Under the pieces are notes generated by a model that had not been told where the DNA came from, did not search any database, and worked only from the letters and a program-made list of their open reading frames with translations. A program made the position numbers and the translations under genes. A stretch of DNA of 64,000 nucleotides from Gambelia wislizenii (Eukaryota; Chordata; Lepidosauria; Squamata; Crotaphytidae), in contig JAUMIR010000005.1 of NCBI GenBank assembly GCA_030847615.1, positions 105,243,116 to 105,307,115 of the forward strand. The letters are read 5' to 3'. This document shows positions 1 to 11,040 of the stretch, in pieces (within the stretch, counting starts at the first letter, position 1; the number at the start of each line of letters is the position of its first letter).

Positions 1-804
1 TCTGTCCAAAGAACGCTGTTCTAGAACTAGGCTGGCTTTTTAAGATACTTTTGGGCAAAGTCTAAATTTGCCCTTGAGACTTATGAATGGTTTGCACCTT
101 GTGATGAACTCTCTGTATTTGCTCTCATGAAGTCTTCTCTTTATGGCAGACTTGGACAATGGGATGCCTGCCTCCTGGAGAGTGTTCTTCACTTGACTGG
201 ATGTTGTGAAGGTTTTTTTCTTTACCATGGAAAGGATCCTACGATCATCTACCACTGTTGTCTTCCGTGGACATCCAGGCCTTTTTGTGTTGTAGAGCTC
301 ACCAGTGTGTTCTTTTTTTCTCAGAACATTCCAAGCTGTTGATTTGACCACTCGTAATGTTCCTGCTATCTATCTCTCTGATGGATTTTTTTTTGTGGGG
401 GGGCAGCCTAAGGATGACCTGCTTGACTTGCATCGAGAGCTCCTTTGACCGCATATTGTGGGTTCACAGCAAATAGGTTCCCAAAGCAAATGCCACAACT
501 CCAGCCTTTCTACCTGCTTAATTGATGAAGAAATAACGAAGGAATAGCTCACACCTCTCCATGAAACAGCTTTTAAGTCAACTGTCCAATTACTTTTGGT
601 CCCTTGAAAAAGAGGGAGCTTTTTTAAAGAGCTGTAATTCCTAAACCATTCCTACGATTTAGATGTGAATACCCTCAAATTAAAGCTGAGAGACTGCACT
701 TTAAGCCCATATTCATTGTTTAACTATAACTTGTATTTATTTTGGTAAACAGCCAAAATAACAAAACTTGTGTTAGTGTTCAATCATTTCTGGACCTAGC
801 TGTA
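1..804 (-). mobile_element. Tc1/mariner DNA transposon, partial (5' end inside, 3' end beyond left edge)
   Basis: Read on the minus strand from position 804, the sequence starts with a TIR beginning TACAGCTAGGTCCAGAAAT, followed by the long non-coding leader typical of vertebrate Tc1 elements and then a transposase reading frame. The leader includes a stretch around 590-610 with the phrase ccaattacttttggtccc. The element is interrupted by the window edge, so its second TIR and the catalytic C-terminal half are not visible. It sits in UBE2K intron 4. The transposase frame is broken, so it is non-autonomous. Confidence 0.85.
40..454 (-). pseudogene. Tc1-like transposase, N-terminal part, frame-shifted
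   Basis: The ATG at 454 begins MRSKELSMQVKQ, the usual start of this Tc1 family. A short frame reaches about 370; after a frame change, a second frame at 351-40 carries the paired helix-turn-helix region, with GCPRKTTVVDDRRILSMVKK and TSSQVKNTLQEAG followed by KSAIKRRLHESKYREF. These are DNA-binding segments of Tc1 transposases. The DDE catalytic domain would follow beyond the left edge. At least one frameshift and a G-run (about 395-403) separate the two pieces. Remnant of a transposase, not a host gene. Confidence 0.85.
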
Positions 805-1787
805 TGTGTGGTCGAATTAAGAGTCAAGGCCTTGAGAATTTCGGCAGGGCACTCCAGATCATTACCAACAATACCACCATATAAACAAACAGGGTGGTAC
901 CCAGTCAAGCGCTCTTCACCTCATGCTGAACCTTTGGAAATTACAGATTTGACTCACTGCAAACCATCTTCTAAAGGAAGACAATGTAGCTGCAGATTGT
1001 CCAGTTATTCTAGCTCAATGCCTCATAAATAGCAATTCCAGGCCTTTCAACTGATTTTCTGTAAACAGGAATATTTTCAAGATATATTTTTCCGCCAAAC
1101 CATATATATAGTGCCCATCATTACAACTGAAATGGTCAAGGGATACAATCAATGTAGAACACTTTCATGCTCAAGTGAGATAGCCTCCTACTATATGTAC
1201 TCTCCTCTCCCTCTCATCAGGAGAATACGTTCAAAGAATAACAATACAATGACTAGTACATTCTGGTGACAACTTGGTCGCCATGACAGCAGTGATTTGT
1301 TCCCACCAAACTGATCTCAGGATGAGTTTTATCAAAGGTTCCGAAATTGGCTAGATTCGTTGATGCTGGCCAATGGGAAAATAAGGTACTCAAACTGCAA
1401 TCCCTAACACTAACTGTGTACAGTAGATGATCATTCTATACCATATATGACACTAGAATATTTAGCATATTGGAGGCAGCTCATAAACCTAGAACATCTA
1501 AGTTTTATTGTGTCAAGAAGAAAGTGCACTGTAAATTTCTGGAATCAGCTTTCATTTCCAACTTCTCCATTACTCATGTCCTTATTTTCATGCAACACCT
1601 ACAGGTAAAATGCCTCTTTATGTATATTTAAGTGGATTTAGCAGCACTATCTGTCCACTCTGTCTTTAGGGATCCCTCATCTAGTCTCATCCCTAAATAA
1701 AGACATTTCTGAAAGGTCTAAGGAACATACACCCCTACAATTCAATTTCTAGCTCTTTTATGAAGTTTATCTGGCATGTTTGTGTGC
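805..1787. other. UBE2K intron 4 sequence, no recognised feature
   Basis: AT-rich intronic DNA. I see no exon, no strong repeat match and no conserved coding frame. The small open frame at 742-1032 starts inside the Tc1 TIR and looks random. Confidence 0.5.
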
Positions 1788-1996
1788 ATGTGCCTTCAAG
1801 TCGGCTGTCAACTTATGGCGACCACATTAATTTCACAGGGTTTCCTTAGGCAAGGAATAGTCAAGAGGTAGTTTTGCCAGTTCCTTCCTCTGAAATATAG
1901 CCTACAGCACCTGGTATTCAGTAGTGGTCTTCCATCCAAGTACTAAACAAGGCTGGCTTCTTCTTAGCTTCCAACATCGGACAGGATCTGGTACCT
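1788..1996 (-). mobile_element. 5S-rRNA-headed SINE with Bov-B-type tail (5S-Sauria type)
   Basis: On the minus strand, 1996 to about 1899 resembles the internal and 3' parts of 5S rRNA: GGAAGCTAAG, then TTAGTACTTGGATGG, then a GGTGCTGTAGGCT end. The following part (about 1898-1788) is the squamate SINE body and tail, including GGTCGCCATAAGTTGACAG and GACTTGAAGGCAC, which match the Bov-B 3' end used by Sauria SINEs. The 5S promoter head means such copies were made by RNA polymerase III and mobilised by a Bov-B-type LINE (established for the family). The head is about 80% like 5S rRNA by eye and lacks the first ~20 bases. Confidence 0.8.
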
Positions 1997-3013
1997 TTAG
2001 GGAATTTACGCCCTCTTGGCTGCATATCTAGCTTTAAAAGAACCTGTTTGAGCCCCTGGCTATGGTGGACATTCAAATACACATGAAGAAAATTTTATTC
2101 TTGTCACTAACACATCAATTAGGCAAGCTAGAGAGAGCTGTGCACTGCATCCTCTGTTCCATCTTTTTTCATGAAGACAAAGAGGTGCTCTGCCCAAATA
2201 TATACTTTCTACCTAAAACAATGCCGACACTTTACCTGCCGAAAGATATCATACTGCTCATGTTCTTCCCTCAGTCTTCCTTTCCCTGGACAAGACTCAG
2301 CATATGCTCAATGTCTGTAGAGTTCTGGCAAATTACATAGATGATATCACATCATATAACCCATGTGATTGGGAATTGTTTCCGCAGCATCAGAGAATGG
2401 AAGGAACAGTACGGACACACATAGAAGAGGAAGTGAGGCTGGTGCCCAAAGAAACCCACTCAGCTCTAATATGTTCCAAACATTCTGCACAGACACAGGG
2501 AGACCCATATATGTGAGTTGGCCATTCAGAGAGGACCACCAGAAGAACCAGTTATAGATAAGCAACCTGCTTTTAACAGCAACTCAAGACAACAATCTAA
2601 AACCACTCTGAAATATTTTTAAACGTCATGGTCTATACACTAGCATTGATCATAGCTTGTCAATTAAGATGTCATGACAAACAATGAAAACTAGGAAGTA
2701 CAGGAAGGAATGTGTAGGAAACATTTTAAATTGTCAAAGTATTGTTTGGTTTCATTTAGAAACTCAGTTCAGAGTTCTCTTCAAGTAATTCAACAGAACT
2801 TAAATTATAGCTAATGAACTTCAAATCTATTTTCCACTGCAACTGAAATAGGAAATAAAAGGTGAAAATGAGCAGCAATGCTTCCAGCCACTGTCAATAA
2901 TGACTATCAAAACCTAAGAAACCATCACGTATTTAAACAACTTCTGCAGCAGACAGTAATCCAATTCTATGGGAATCCAATTATATTTTCTAGAATTTTA
3001 TGCAGAACCTTAC

Positions 3014-3096
3014 CATTGATCTTTCAGGATATCCAAACAAATAGCCCCAGTGACTGAGCTAATATTAGGATGCCATATTTTGGTGATAAACCGCAC
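3014..3096 (-). CDS. UBE2K: UBE2K exon 4 (catalytic cysteine exon)
   Basis: An 83-nt exon encoding residues 73-99 and the first two bases of Trp100. The acceptor on the minus strand is ...TTTTATGTTCTAG before GTGCGG; the donor is TG|GTAAGG. It carries the E2 signature: the HPN motif (residues 81-83) and Cys92 in GAICLDIL, the residue that forms the thioester with ubiquitin. The sequence is intact and identical to the vertebrate protein as I recall it. The next exon should begin with the last G of the Trp codon and lies beyond the left edge. Confidence 0.96.
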
Positions 3097-3434
3097 CTAG
3101 AACATAAAAGACAAATAGATATAAAAATAGCTGCTAAAGCACAGATACAAAGTATTGAAGACAGCAAATATTTCTCTGACTTAAAGAAAAATGTTCCCCT
3201 GTTTATATGTGCATCCTGAATTCATATATTTGTGGATAATTCCATCAGTCATCTAGAGAAATTGGGTTCCTCTGTCACAAGGAGCATATTCTCACACGAC
3301 CCCAGGCCCTCTTTTGCAATCAGAAATTATGGTCTAGACATCAGCTTAAAATACAAATATATATAGCTACCATAAACCAAGTTGGATAATTCGTTGTCTA
3401 ACTCACTATGGTCTTCATCGACGGATAGCAAGTC

Positions 3435-3545
3435 TCTGGCTTCCAGAAGGAAATCTTTCCAAACCCTAGTTCAAGAGACCAGGAACTGAGCCTGAGACCT
3501 TCTGGATTATGCAGAGCATGTGCTCCACCACTAAGCTACTAGCAT
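3435..3545 (-). mobile_element. tRNA-derived SINE fragment
   Basis: On the minus strand, from about 3540, the sequence reads TAGCTTAGTGGTGGAGCACATGC and then, towards 3471, a degraded GGTCTCAGGCTCAGTTCC. These correspond to the A box and B box of a tRNA-like polymerase III promoter. This is the common squamate SINE head resembling an alanine-type tRNA. The anticodon arm is altered and there is no intact cloverleaf, so it is a SINE remnant and not a tRNA gene. Confidence 0.6.
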
Positions 3546-3796
3546 AAATATCAGTCACATTACCTGAATTATTTGGAGAATGAATGCACAGTGATCACTG
3601 TAATGGAGAAAGACTGTAGAACTAACTTCTTGTCTGCTATTTGCTCATTCATATCAGTCATCATAGAAAATCAGCAACTTTTACGTGCTTCAGGAATGAC
3701 TATAGTTCTAGCGCTACAAACCACCAAGAACATACAGTTTACATCTACAATGAAAATATATCTCTAAGATGTGAGCAAAACAAGGCTCTCCAAATT

Positions 3797-3905
3797 TTGT
3801 TGAGAACTGCAAATCCCACCATTCCTTGCTTCTGGCTATGTTGGCTTGTATCAATGGGCACTGCAGTCCAACAACATCTGCAAGGCAGTGCAGTTGTCCA
3901 CCCTT
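3797..3905. repeat. Short palindromic interspersed repeat remnant
   Basis: Contains the phrase gcagtccaacaacatctg, very common in reptile genomes as part of short palindromic (hAT-like) repeats. Related remnants occur near 7407-7500, 38500-38600 and 63140-63210 (ccagatgttg with its inverse nearby). Family assignment is by recognition only. Confidence 0.4.
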
Positions 3906-4234
3906 GCTCTAAACATTTCTACTACTATATTCCAAAGATAAAATGAACATTCTAATTCGAATGCGACCCACATATAACAACAATGCCCCCCATGCTGGTT
4001 ATCACACAGACAGCAAAGTGTGTGTGTGGGGGGGGAGCTTTTATAATGAAGTTATTTCAAAAATAAAGGTCTCCTATGCTTTGCCTGTACATCTTTTTGT
4101 TACCACTGACAGAAAATAACTATAAATTAATAATTGTCCTCTTATCGGTAGAAAGATCTGGGAGGAGGGCAACAATGCATTAACAAAATGTCTACCAATC
4201 CAGGGAATTCTTCACAAAAATTATGCTCACATAC

Positions 4235-4293
4235 CTTGGGGGGATTAAAGGGATACGTTTCTGGAATTTTTATTTCTAGTTGGTATCTTCCAC
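4235..4293 (-). CDS. UBE2K: UBE2K exon 3
   Basis: A 59-nt exon with acceptor TTTTGTAG|GTGGAAG and donor CCCAAG|GTATGT. With the single G carried from exon 2 it encodes residues 53-72 (GGRYQLEIKIPE then TYPFNPPK). This is part of the central sheet of the E2 fold and the conserved YPFxPP turn that precedes the active-site region. Phase 1 at the start, phase 0 at the end. Intact. Confidence 0.96.
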
Positions 4294-6706
4294 CTACAAA
4301 AGTCAGAAACACAAATATTATAGCCTGTGCCAGCAGTTTCTTCTGACTGTTGAATCCTCAGATAAGTTAATCAGGTGGCATTTTAAAATTCGTCTTGGAA
4401 AAACAACTAACAGCTAATTTAATTTTAGGAAGAAATCCTAATAGCCAGGCTTTTAACTTTATGTGCAAAAATTGTTTGGTAGTGTAGACCACAAGACTGT
4501 ATTAATAATATTCTGCCAGAATATTCAACTCTGCTGCCATTTCTTTTTCTTTGTAACATTTCTAGCTTTTAACTCCATTAGATGGAGACCTTTCCTCTCA
4601 TTCTTTGTAAAGCACCGTGTACATAGACACAGAATTCTCCTCATTCTGTCATGGCTCCTTGTTTCCCTATTGATCAAACTGGCACATGGTACAACCCATG
4701 ATGAAGTGCCTTTATTTCAATGAAGTAGCAGCTCTTGTGAGACTGCACCACAGGTAACAACACCACAAAACACAAGTGCAAAAACAAACAATAACCCATA
4801 CTGTAAAGTATTAATAAACAGCTAATAACTACCTTTGGAAACAGAAAATATAGCAGTTAGTAGAGATGAACCAGTACTACCCAACTTGTCTTGGATTAAT
4901 CTAAGGAAGTGATCTGACTTCTTTTGGGAAGGAAAAATAACTTGAAGATCTTGGATCATTTTCAAAAATTATCCATGGCGTATAAACCCTGCCTCCGCTT
5001 TTCCTGCCAACCCCCTTACTGCCACTTGTACACCCTCCATTCCCCTTGATTTATAAAACAACAGTGGAACACAATGCATGAGGGAAAGAATGCAAAGTAG
5101 TGTTACCCTAGGAAAACAACCTCCCAAGGCCCCCTAGGGATTTGCACCCAAAGATGCTGCTTATGAGGACAAACGAGAAAGCAGGGAAGGAGGAATAAGA
5201 AGCATTCTTTTCCCCATAAACCACTGCTGAAAATGCCAGCCAGAGGGGGAGGAGTTATCTGGGGTAAAGTTAGTGCCAATGTCTGGTACAGACAGGAAGA
5301 GCTAATGGGGCTGGGAAATGAAAAATTCTGGTCAAGCTTTCCTATTTGAAATACACTTTTATAAGGGCCTCAAAGTTCTTATAGGAACCTGGTGTAGGAA
5401 CATTTTGAGAGTAACGTTATAAATATTAAATAATAATGGAGTATTAGTTCATTCCTCTGAAAGAAAAAAGATCAAATAAAAGATAAGCAATAACAAATGG
5501 TTATGGCAGAAAACAGACTGCAAAATGAGGAAACTGCTTCCCTCCCTCTGCTTTTGCAGGTTTTAGATGAATTTTCTATAGTTTCACTAGCAGCCCTAAA
5601 GAGTGATGCAGGAGCACTAGGGGGAAAAACTGTGATTCCCACCAGTACAAGTGATGCAAACTGAACAGCTATCTTCTAGAGGACACTTCTGATGTGGTGA
5701 GCCTGACTTCAATGTTCTGATGCTGTAACTCAACAGATGTCCAGTTCTGAAAGCTACAACAAACTGTTCATTTTATCTATAGAATGAATCCTGTTCTGTT
5801 CAACCTGTAAAGTAGGTAGTGTTGCAAGATAAGAAACTCAAATGCAGACTAAATTGCTTTTAATAGTGAAAAAACTTTGGTGAAAAAATAAGATAGAATA
5901 TAGACCAAGGTTGGGCAAAGTGCAGTCTGTGGGATAGCTACACTCCCCCATATTAGCCCCCACCAAGAAAAATAGATTTAACCCTCCGCCAAAATCTGCT
6001 ACCAAAACTACTAAATGCAGTAGCACAAGTGCAAATGACTAGTATAGTCAAAGGGCTTGCCAATTACCCTATGCAGCTGAATAACATAGTCAATTACTTT
6101 GGCCATTAGCAATCAAGCAGAAATGTTGGTTTTGTAAGCATTTCAAATATTTCCCCAGTCAACTGGAATAAGAAGCCTTTAATCTGATGTTTCTGCTGCC
6201 ACTGTCTGTGTTACTTCAAGTTAAGTTAAACTTCATGGCTTCTGATTTTTTATTAAAAATTATTCTAGAATGAATTAATGTAACTTTGATACAGTGAATT
6301 TATTCTGTAATAATTTACTTTAAATCCTAAATAAAATGTAGTTAATTCAGTAATATGTCATGCATTAAAAACAAATTAGTATTTTCAAATAATAATTATT
6401 AGTGGGTGGGTAGATTCCATTTCTTAATATTAATTTTCTATTATAATAAAATAAATATGTCTGACATATTTATAATAAAATGGCCCCATTATTTGCTCCT
6501 TTTTTATATATTTAAATTAAATTTAAATTAAGCTTGTGAATTTTATTTTTAAAAAACATTCCACTAAATTTATCTCACTTCCTCTCTGGCCACTCTCCTT
6601 TTAGGCATGCAACCCTCAAGCAGTCAGTCAACCAGAAAAATGGCCCCCAGCCTCAAAGAAGTGGCTAACTTCAAAGCAGCCACTGACTTATGTCACATTA
6701 CTTCTA
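4294..6706. other. UBE2K intron 2, 3' part: nothing recognised
   Basis: AT-rich intronic DNA, especially 6230-6560 which is almost entirely A/T. No coding exon or clear repeat family seen. ORFs here are short and random. Confidence 0.5.
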
Positions 6707-7153
6707 CAGTCGTCCCTTCACATTCGCGGGGGTTAGGGTTGCCAGACCCCCGCAAATGTAAAAAAATCACGAATAAGACTCACCCCACTGCTGTGCTTTC
6801 CTTCTCCCTGCAAAGGGAACAAAGGAGCAGCAGAGAGGCAATTTCTCAGAGGCTTTGCCTTTCCCCGCACACTTGCCTGGACCTTCACTCCCTTTACAAA
6901 GGGAAATGAAGACCCAGGGAAGCACGGAGGGAGAGGCAAACCCCAAAATCACCCCTCTGCTGTGCTTTCCTTCTCCCTGCAAAGGCAACAAAGGAGCAGC
7001 AGAGGGGCGATTTCAGAAGCTTTGCCTTCCCCCCATCCCCTGCGCTTGCCTGGACCTTTGCTCCCTTTACAAAGGGAAAGGAAGAGCCCAGAGAGGGGTG
7101 GGTGGGTAAGGGAAAAAGTGAATGGCAAAGCTGCAAATGTGAAGGGAAAACTG
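6707..7153. mobile_element. TIR DNA element (pogo/Tigger-like MITE) with internal tandem duplication
   Basis: Starts CAGTCGTCCCTTCACATTCG and ends in a degraded inverse (AATGTGAAGGGAAAACTG), flanked by TA on both sides (6705-6706 and 7154-7155). That is the signature of a Tc1/mariner-superfamily, pogo-like non-autonomous element. The core holds two copies of a unit of about 169 bp, the first from 6781 and the second from 6950; both start with the phrase ctgtgctttccttctccctg shortly after the repeat start. Open frames on both strands here come from the duplicated unit and are not genes. Confidence 0.8.
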
Positions 7154-8224
7154 TATATACAAATCTCTTGCTGCGTTGTATGTCCATTCTATGTGCAAAT
7201 ACTGTACACTTTGTTCTAAATGCTCATCTCATTAGGTGAAGGAAGAATGTCCATCTCATTAAGTGAAGAAAAGCCACCATTGTGTATATATTGAAGTACA
7301 CACTTCTAAAAGTACATTCTGTATTATCTCACAACAAAGACTATTTGGTGATATCTATATTTGAAAAAATATGGTTAGTGTTTCATTACTGTTGATACGC
7401 AAATGTATGGCCCTCCAGATGTATTCGGATTGCCGCTCTCTTCAACTCTATCCAGCAGAGCTGATGGTCATGAATAATGGAACCTGCAATCTGACAACAT
7501 CAGGAGGATCATATCTCACCCAATAATGATGTAAATATAAGTAGAAGATGGTTGAAGGTGTTTGCCCAATGGGTTTCTTTCCATATATACAATCACCATT
7601 ATTCTGCACTGGAAAGTAAGAGGAAGACATTCCCAAAATAATGGTAGCTGAGACAGAGATTTATATGCTGTAGAAGTTTTGGGTTTTACTCACTTTTGAC
7701 AATATAGCTCCGAAGACAGTATAGAGTAGGTGAGCATTAGGTGTGACCCAGGGAGTAGTACCAAAACCAAGATGCACCAAGACTAAAGTCATCTGAGGTG
7801 AGGTCAGTTATTTCCCAGCTGGACTTGGACAACAAAAGGTGGATGGGTCACTTACTTGTAACTGTAGTTCTTCGAGTGGTCTGTGAACTCACACAAATGG
7901 GTTCACTGCACCTGTGCAGTACATTGTTCAGAACCTACTACAACTGTTATTTAAGCATTTTGACAGTAGCCCCCCTCCTTTGGTCCATGTGACCAGCCCA
8001 ATTCCTGCTCAAACCCTCTGTTCTCTGGATACTGAAGCTGCAGTCAAGGAGCTAGGGAAAACAAGACACATAGTGAGGAGGAAGGATGGGTGTTGTGTGA
8101 GTTCACAGATGACCACTCAAAGAACTACAGTTACAAGCAAGTAAACCTGACCTCCTTCGTCATTATCTCTGTGACTCACACAAATGGGAGACTAGCAAGC
8201 TACTCACCATAGGAGGAGGCAGTG

Positions 8225-9077
8225 TCATGTGACACATGAAAACAATATGGTTCTCCCAAAGGTGGCATCAGCCCTGGACCTTGTATCCAGTTGATAATGG
8301 GAAATGAAGATCAAGGGCTGTGACCATGTAGCTGTTTTGCAAACATCCTCCAGTGACATGCCATTCAGAAAGGCTGATGAAGTCACAACGGCTCTACTGG
8401 CGTGGCTGCATATACTAACTGGAGGGTCGTGTTTTGCAAGTTCGTAGGTCAGAAAGATAGTGAAAGCAACCCACTTTGACAGGTGCTGGAATGAAACAGG
8501 CAAGCCCTTCTTGTGAGAAGAGTAGCATATAAAGAATCTTTGACACTTGCGCTGGGTAGCAATCCTGTCAATGTAGAAGACTAGTGCCCACCACACATCA
8601 AAGGGAGCAATCAAAGTCCGAGATAGGATTCTGCATAAATTCAGGTAAGCCAATGTCCTGGTTCAAATGAAAGGAAGACACTACTTTGGGCAGAAAGGAA
8701 ATGTCCAATCTAAGGACCACTTTATCCTTGTGGAACTTCAGATAAGGCAGGTCCACACAGATCTCATGATCTTCTGACAGGTGTAATTGCCACCAAGAAG
8801 GCAATCTTCCATGTATGGAGATGTCACAAGACATTATTGGCTTGAAGGGTTTCTTGGACAGCTGTGAAAGGACTAGCTCCAAGATCTATTAAGGAATAGG
8901 GCCCAACACTGGAGCATGAAGGTTCTTGTAGCCCTTTAGAAACTGTTTAAACAATGGGCTTTGTAAACAGGAAGACTTGCTGATTATCTGGAAATTAGAT
9001 AAAATCGCCACCATGTAACACTTGACAGAAGAGAGAGAAAGGCCTCCATCAAACAGAGAAAGGAGAAATTCCAGCAC
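8225..9077 (-). pseudogene. DIRS tyrosine recombinase remnant
   Basis: Three successive minus-strand frames. 9077-8889 is the N-terminal helical part (LSLSSVKCYMVAI). 8882-8598 carries PYLKFHKDKVVLRLD and FLPKVVSSFHLNQD, a block highly typical of vertebrate DIRS recombinases. 8653-8225 carries KGLPVSFQHLSKW, the SHASRAVV block (HxxR position of the catalytic site) and a final SHYQLD where the nucleophilic Tyr lies. Frames are linked by frameshifts; the first catalytic Arg region is not obvious. It acts, when intact, to integrate circular DNA without target duplication (family knowledge). Confidence 0.8.
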
Positions 9078-9284
9078 ATGATCAATTCATACCTGATCTG
9101 GAAAGATCCCTCTGGGCAACAGAAATAGGAGGAATTTCTTCCACTTATATGCATAGGAACACTGAGTGGCAGGCATAAGCACAGTAGAAATGATGCATCT
9201 GAGAGGTTCAGAGAAAGAGTCTAGAGAAAAACCTTCCAGGCTGTCAGCCTGAGGGTGTACAGATCTGGGTGGCTCACTTGCCCG

Positions 9285-10860
9285 TCATGTATCGTGAGGT
9301 CTTGCTGGCTTGGAAGCCTGAGGTAGTTGGTCTTGAGAGGTGTACAGGAACAGAGCAAACCATGGATGTCTGGGCCACCATGGTGTGATCAGAATGCACT
9401 TTGCCTTGTCTCTCTGAATTTTGGCTATCAACCTGGTGATGAGGGGGAATGGTGGGGGGGAATGTACACAACGGGGCCTTCCCAATGAAACAAGAAGGCA
9501 TCGCCATGTGAGCCCTTCCCCTGATGAGCCCTGGAGCAAAAGATCTGGCACTGACCATTCTGGCCCAAGGCAAAGAGATCAACCTCTGGAGTGCCCCATC
9601 TTTCAAAGACCTTTCAAAGCGTGTAGGAATAAAGTCTCCAGTCATGGCAAGAGATTGGCATCCTTCTGAGACCATCCACTAAGACATTCTCCTCTCCTGG
9701 CAGGTGAATCACTGAGCTGGGGAAGCCTCTATCAACATATCAGTCCCTCTCGTAGGAGTGAGAGACAGAGCAGGATGCGTGATTTTGTTCCGCCCTGCTT
9801 GTTCAGGTAGTACACCATTGTGGTGTTATCAGAGACTACCTGAACAACTTACCATGCAGAAGTTCGAGGCCCAAAATGCTTTTTTTGTTTACAGCCAACA
9901 TCTCAAGAACATTGATGTGGAGAACGCCTTCTTCAGTTGTCCAACACCCCCTCATGGAGAAGGCTTCCATGTCAGCTACCCATCCTTCCATGGTAGCGTC
10001 CATGTGACCACTGCAGTGGGCTGCAGAAGAAGAAAGGGCATGTCTGTATGTACGTTCCTGGGATCGATCCACCATGCCAACAAGAGATTAACAGTCCTCA
10101 GTACAGTGAGAGGTAGGTTAGGATAATCAACAATGGGATTGAAACAGGATAGGAACCAGGCCTGCAGTAGACACATTCAGAGCCTTGCAAGCAGTGTCAC
10201 TGATGTTGTGGAGGCCATGAAACCGAGGAGCACCTGAATGTCTTTACTGCATACCCTACCATTGCGCCAGCATCTAGAGCAGCTCTAAGAAAAATGTGGT
10301 ACTTCTCGTCTGGCAGGGAGGCCACAGAGATGCGAGAGTTCAAAATAGTGCCAATAAACCTCACCACCTAGGATTGTTCCAGATGAGACATCTCAAGGTT
10401 GACAAGTCAAAACAGTGTTGAGGAGACGGGCTCAAGAATGGACAACAAGAATCCAGCTGTTTACATGGGGGGGGGGAACAACCCCTTGTCTAAGCCAAGC
10501 CCTGACCACCACCATGCATTTTGTGAAGACTCAAGGAGCAGCTGACAGTCCAAATGGAAGAATATGAAAACTATAGGCTCTTCTTCCCACAGCAAAACAA
10601 AGGAAACGTCTGTTTGATGGTCAGATTGCAATATGAAAATACGTATTCTTCAAATCCAATGTCACAAACCAATCTTCTCCTGCAACAGTGGAAGGTTAGA
10701 TCCAAAAGTAACCATTCTGAATCGTCTCACCTATATGTAAAAGTTGATGCCCTGAAGCTCCAAGATCAGCCGAAGGCCTCCGTTTTTCCTGGACATTATA
10801 TAAGCCCCTATACAGTGGCACTAGAGGTGAGCGGGGCTACTGTGAAATAGCTTATGTAAC
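9285..10860 (-). pseudogene. DIRS reverse transcriptase-RNase H remnant
   Basis: On the minus strand near 10800-10620 there are broken RT blocks (GLRLILELQGIN, then DWFVTLDLKNTYFHIA, the palm segment). About 10380-10270 gives FIGTILNSR and LPDEKYHIFLRAAL of the thumb/connection region. RNase H follows: MEGWVADMEAF, ILHINVLEMLAV-like residues and VSDNTTMVYYLNKQGG (10080-9780), containing expected acidic residues. A final block at 9551-9285 has PPFPLITRLIAKIQRDKAK and WWPRHPWF, typical of the end of DIRS pol. Many stops and frameshifts. Confidence 0.78.
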
Positions 10861-11040
10861 ACCCTAGAAATTTCAAAAAATGCACTGTACAGGCACAGGA
10901 TAACCCATTTGTGTGAGTCGCAGAGACGATGAAGAAGAATATGCTGAGATCACTCTGTGTAGGTGACCATACGTGCAAGTGACAGAAACCACAAAGAAGA
11001 ACTGCAGGGAGCAGCACTTCCACTCATAAGATCTGTCCAG

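Larger units (their letters stand above)
7851..11040 (-). mobile_element. DIRS-type (tyrosine-recombinase) retrotransposon, decayed
   Basis: Read on the minus strand the order is reverse transcriptase (about 10860-10300), RNase H (about 10080-9730), linker (about 9675-9280) and tyrosine recombinase (9077-8225). This order, with a tyrosine recombinase instead of a DDE integrase, is that of DIRS elements. Inverted repeats flank it: 7851-7895 pairs with 8093-8144, and the phrase cacacaaatggg near 7890 and 8175 recurs inverted at 10899-10915. All frames carry stops and shifts, so it cannot move. The Gag region is missing or unrecognisable. It lies inside UBE2K intron 2, in the same orientation as the gene. 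Confidence 0.8.

Noticed and set aside
1899..1996. A 5S rRNA gene
   Set aside because: Only the 3' two-thirds matches, it is diverged, and it continues into a SINE body with a Bov-B tail.
1..3013. UBE2K exon 5
   Set aside because: I looked on the minus strand for the segment after Trp100 (AAAMTLRTVLL) and found none, so exon 5 must be beyond the left edge.
3471..3540. A tRNA gene
   Set aside because: A- and B-box-like parts are present, but the cloverleaf is broken; it is a SINE head.
8225..8653. Possible host gene exon (142 codons, minus)
   Set aside because: Its sequence is the C-terminal part of a DIRS tyrosine recombinase and it is continuous with other DIRS remnants.
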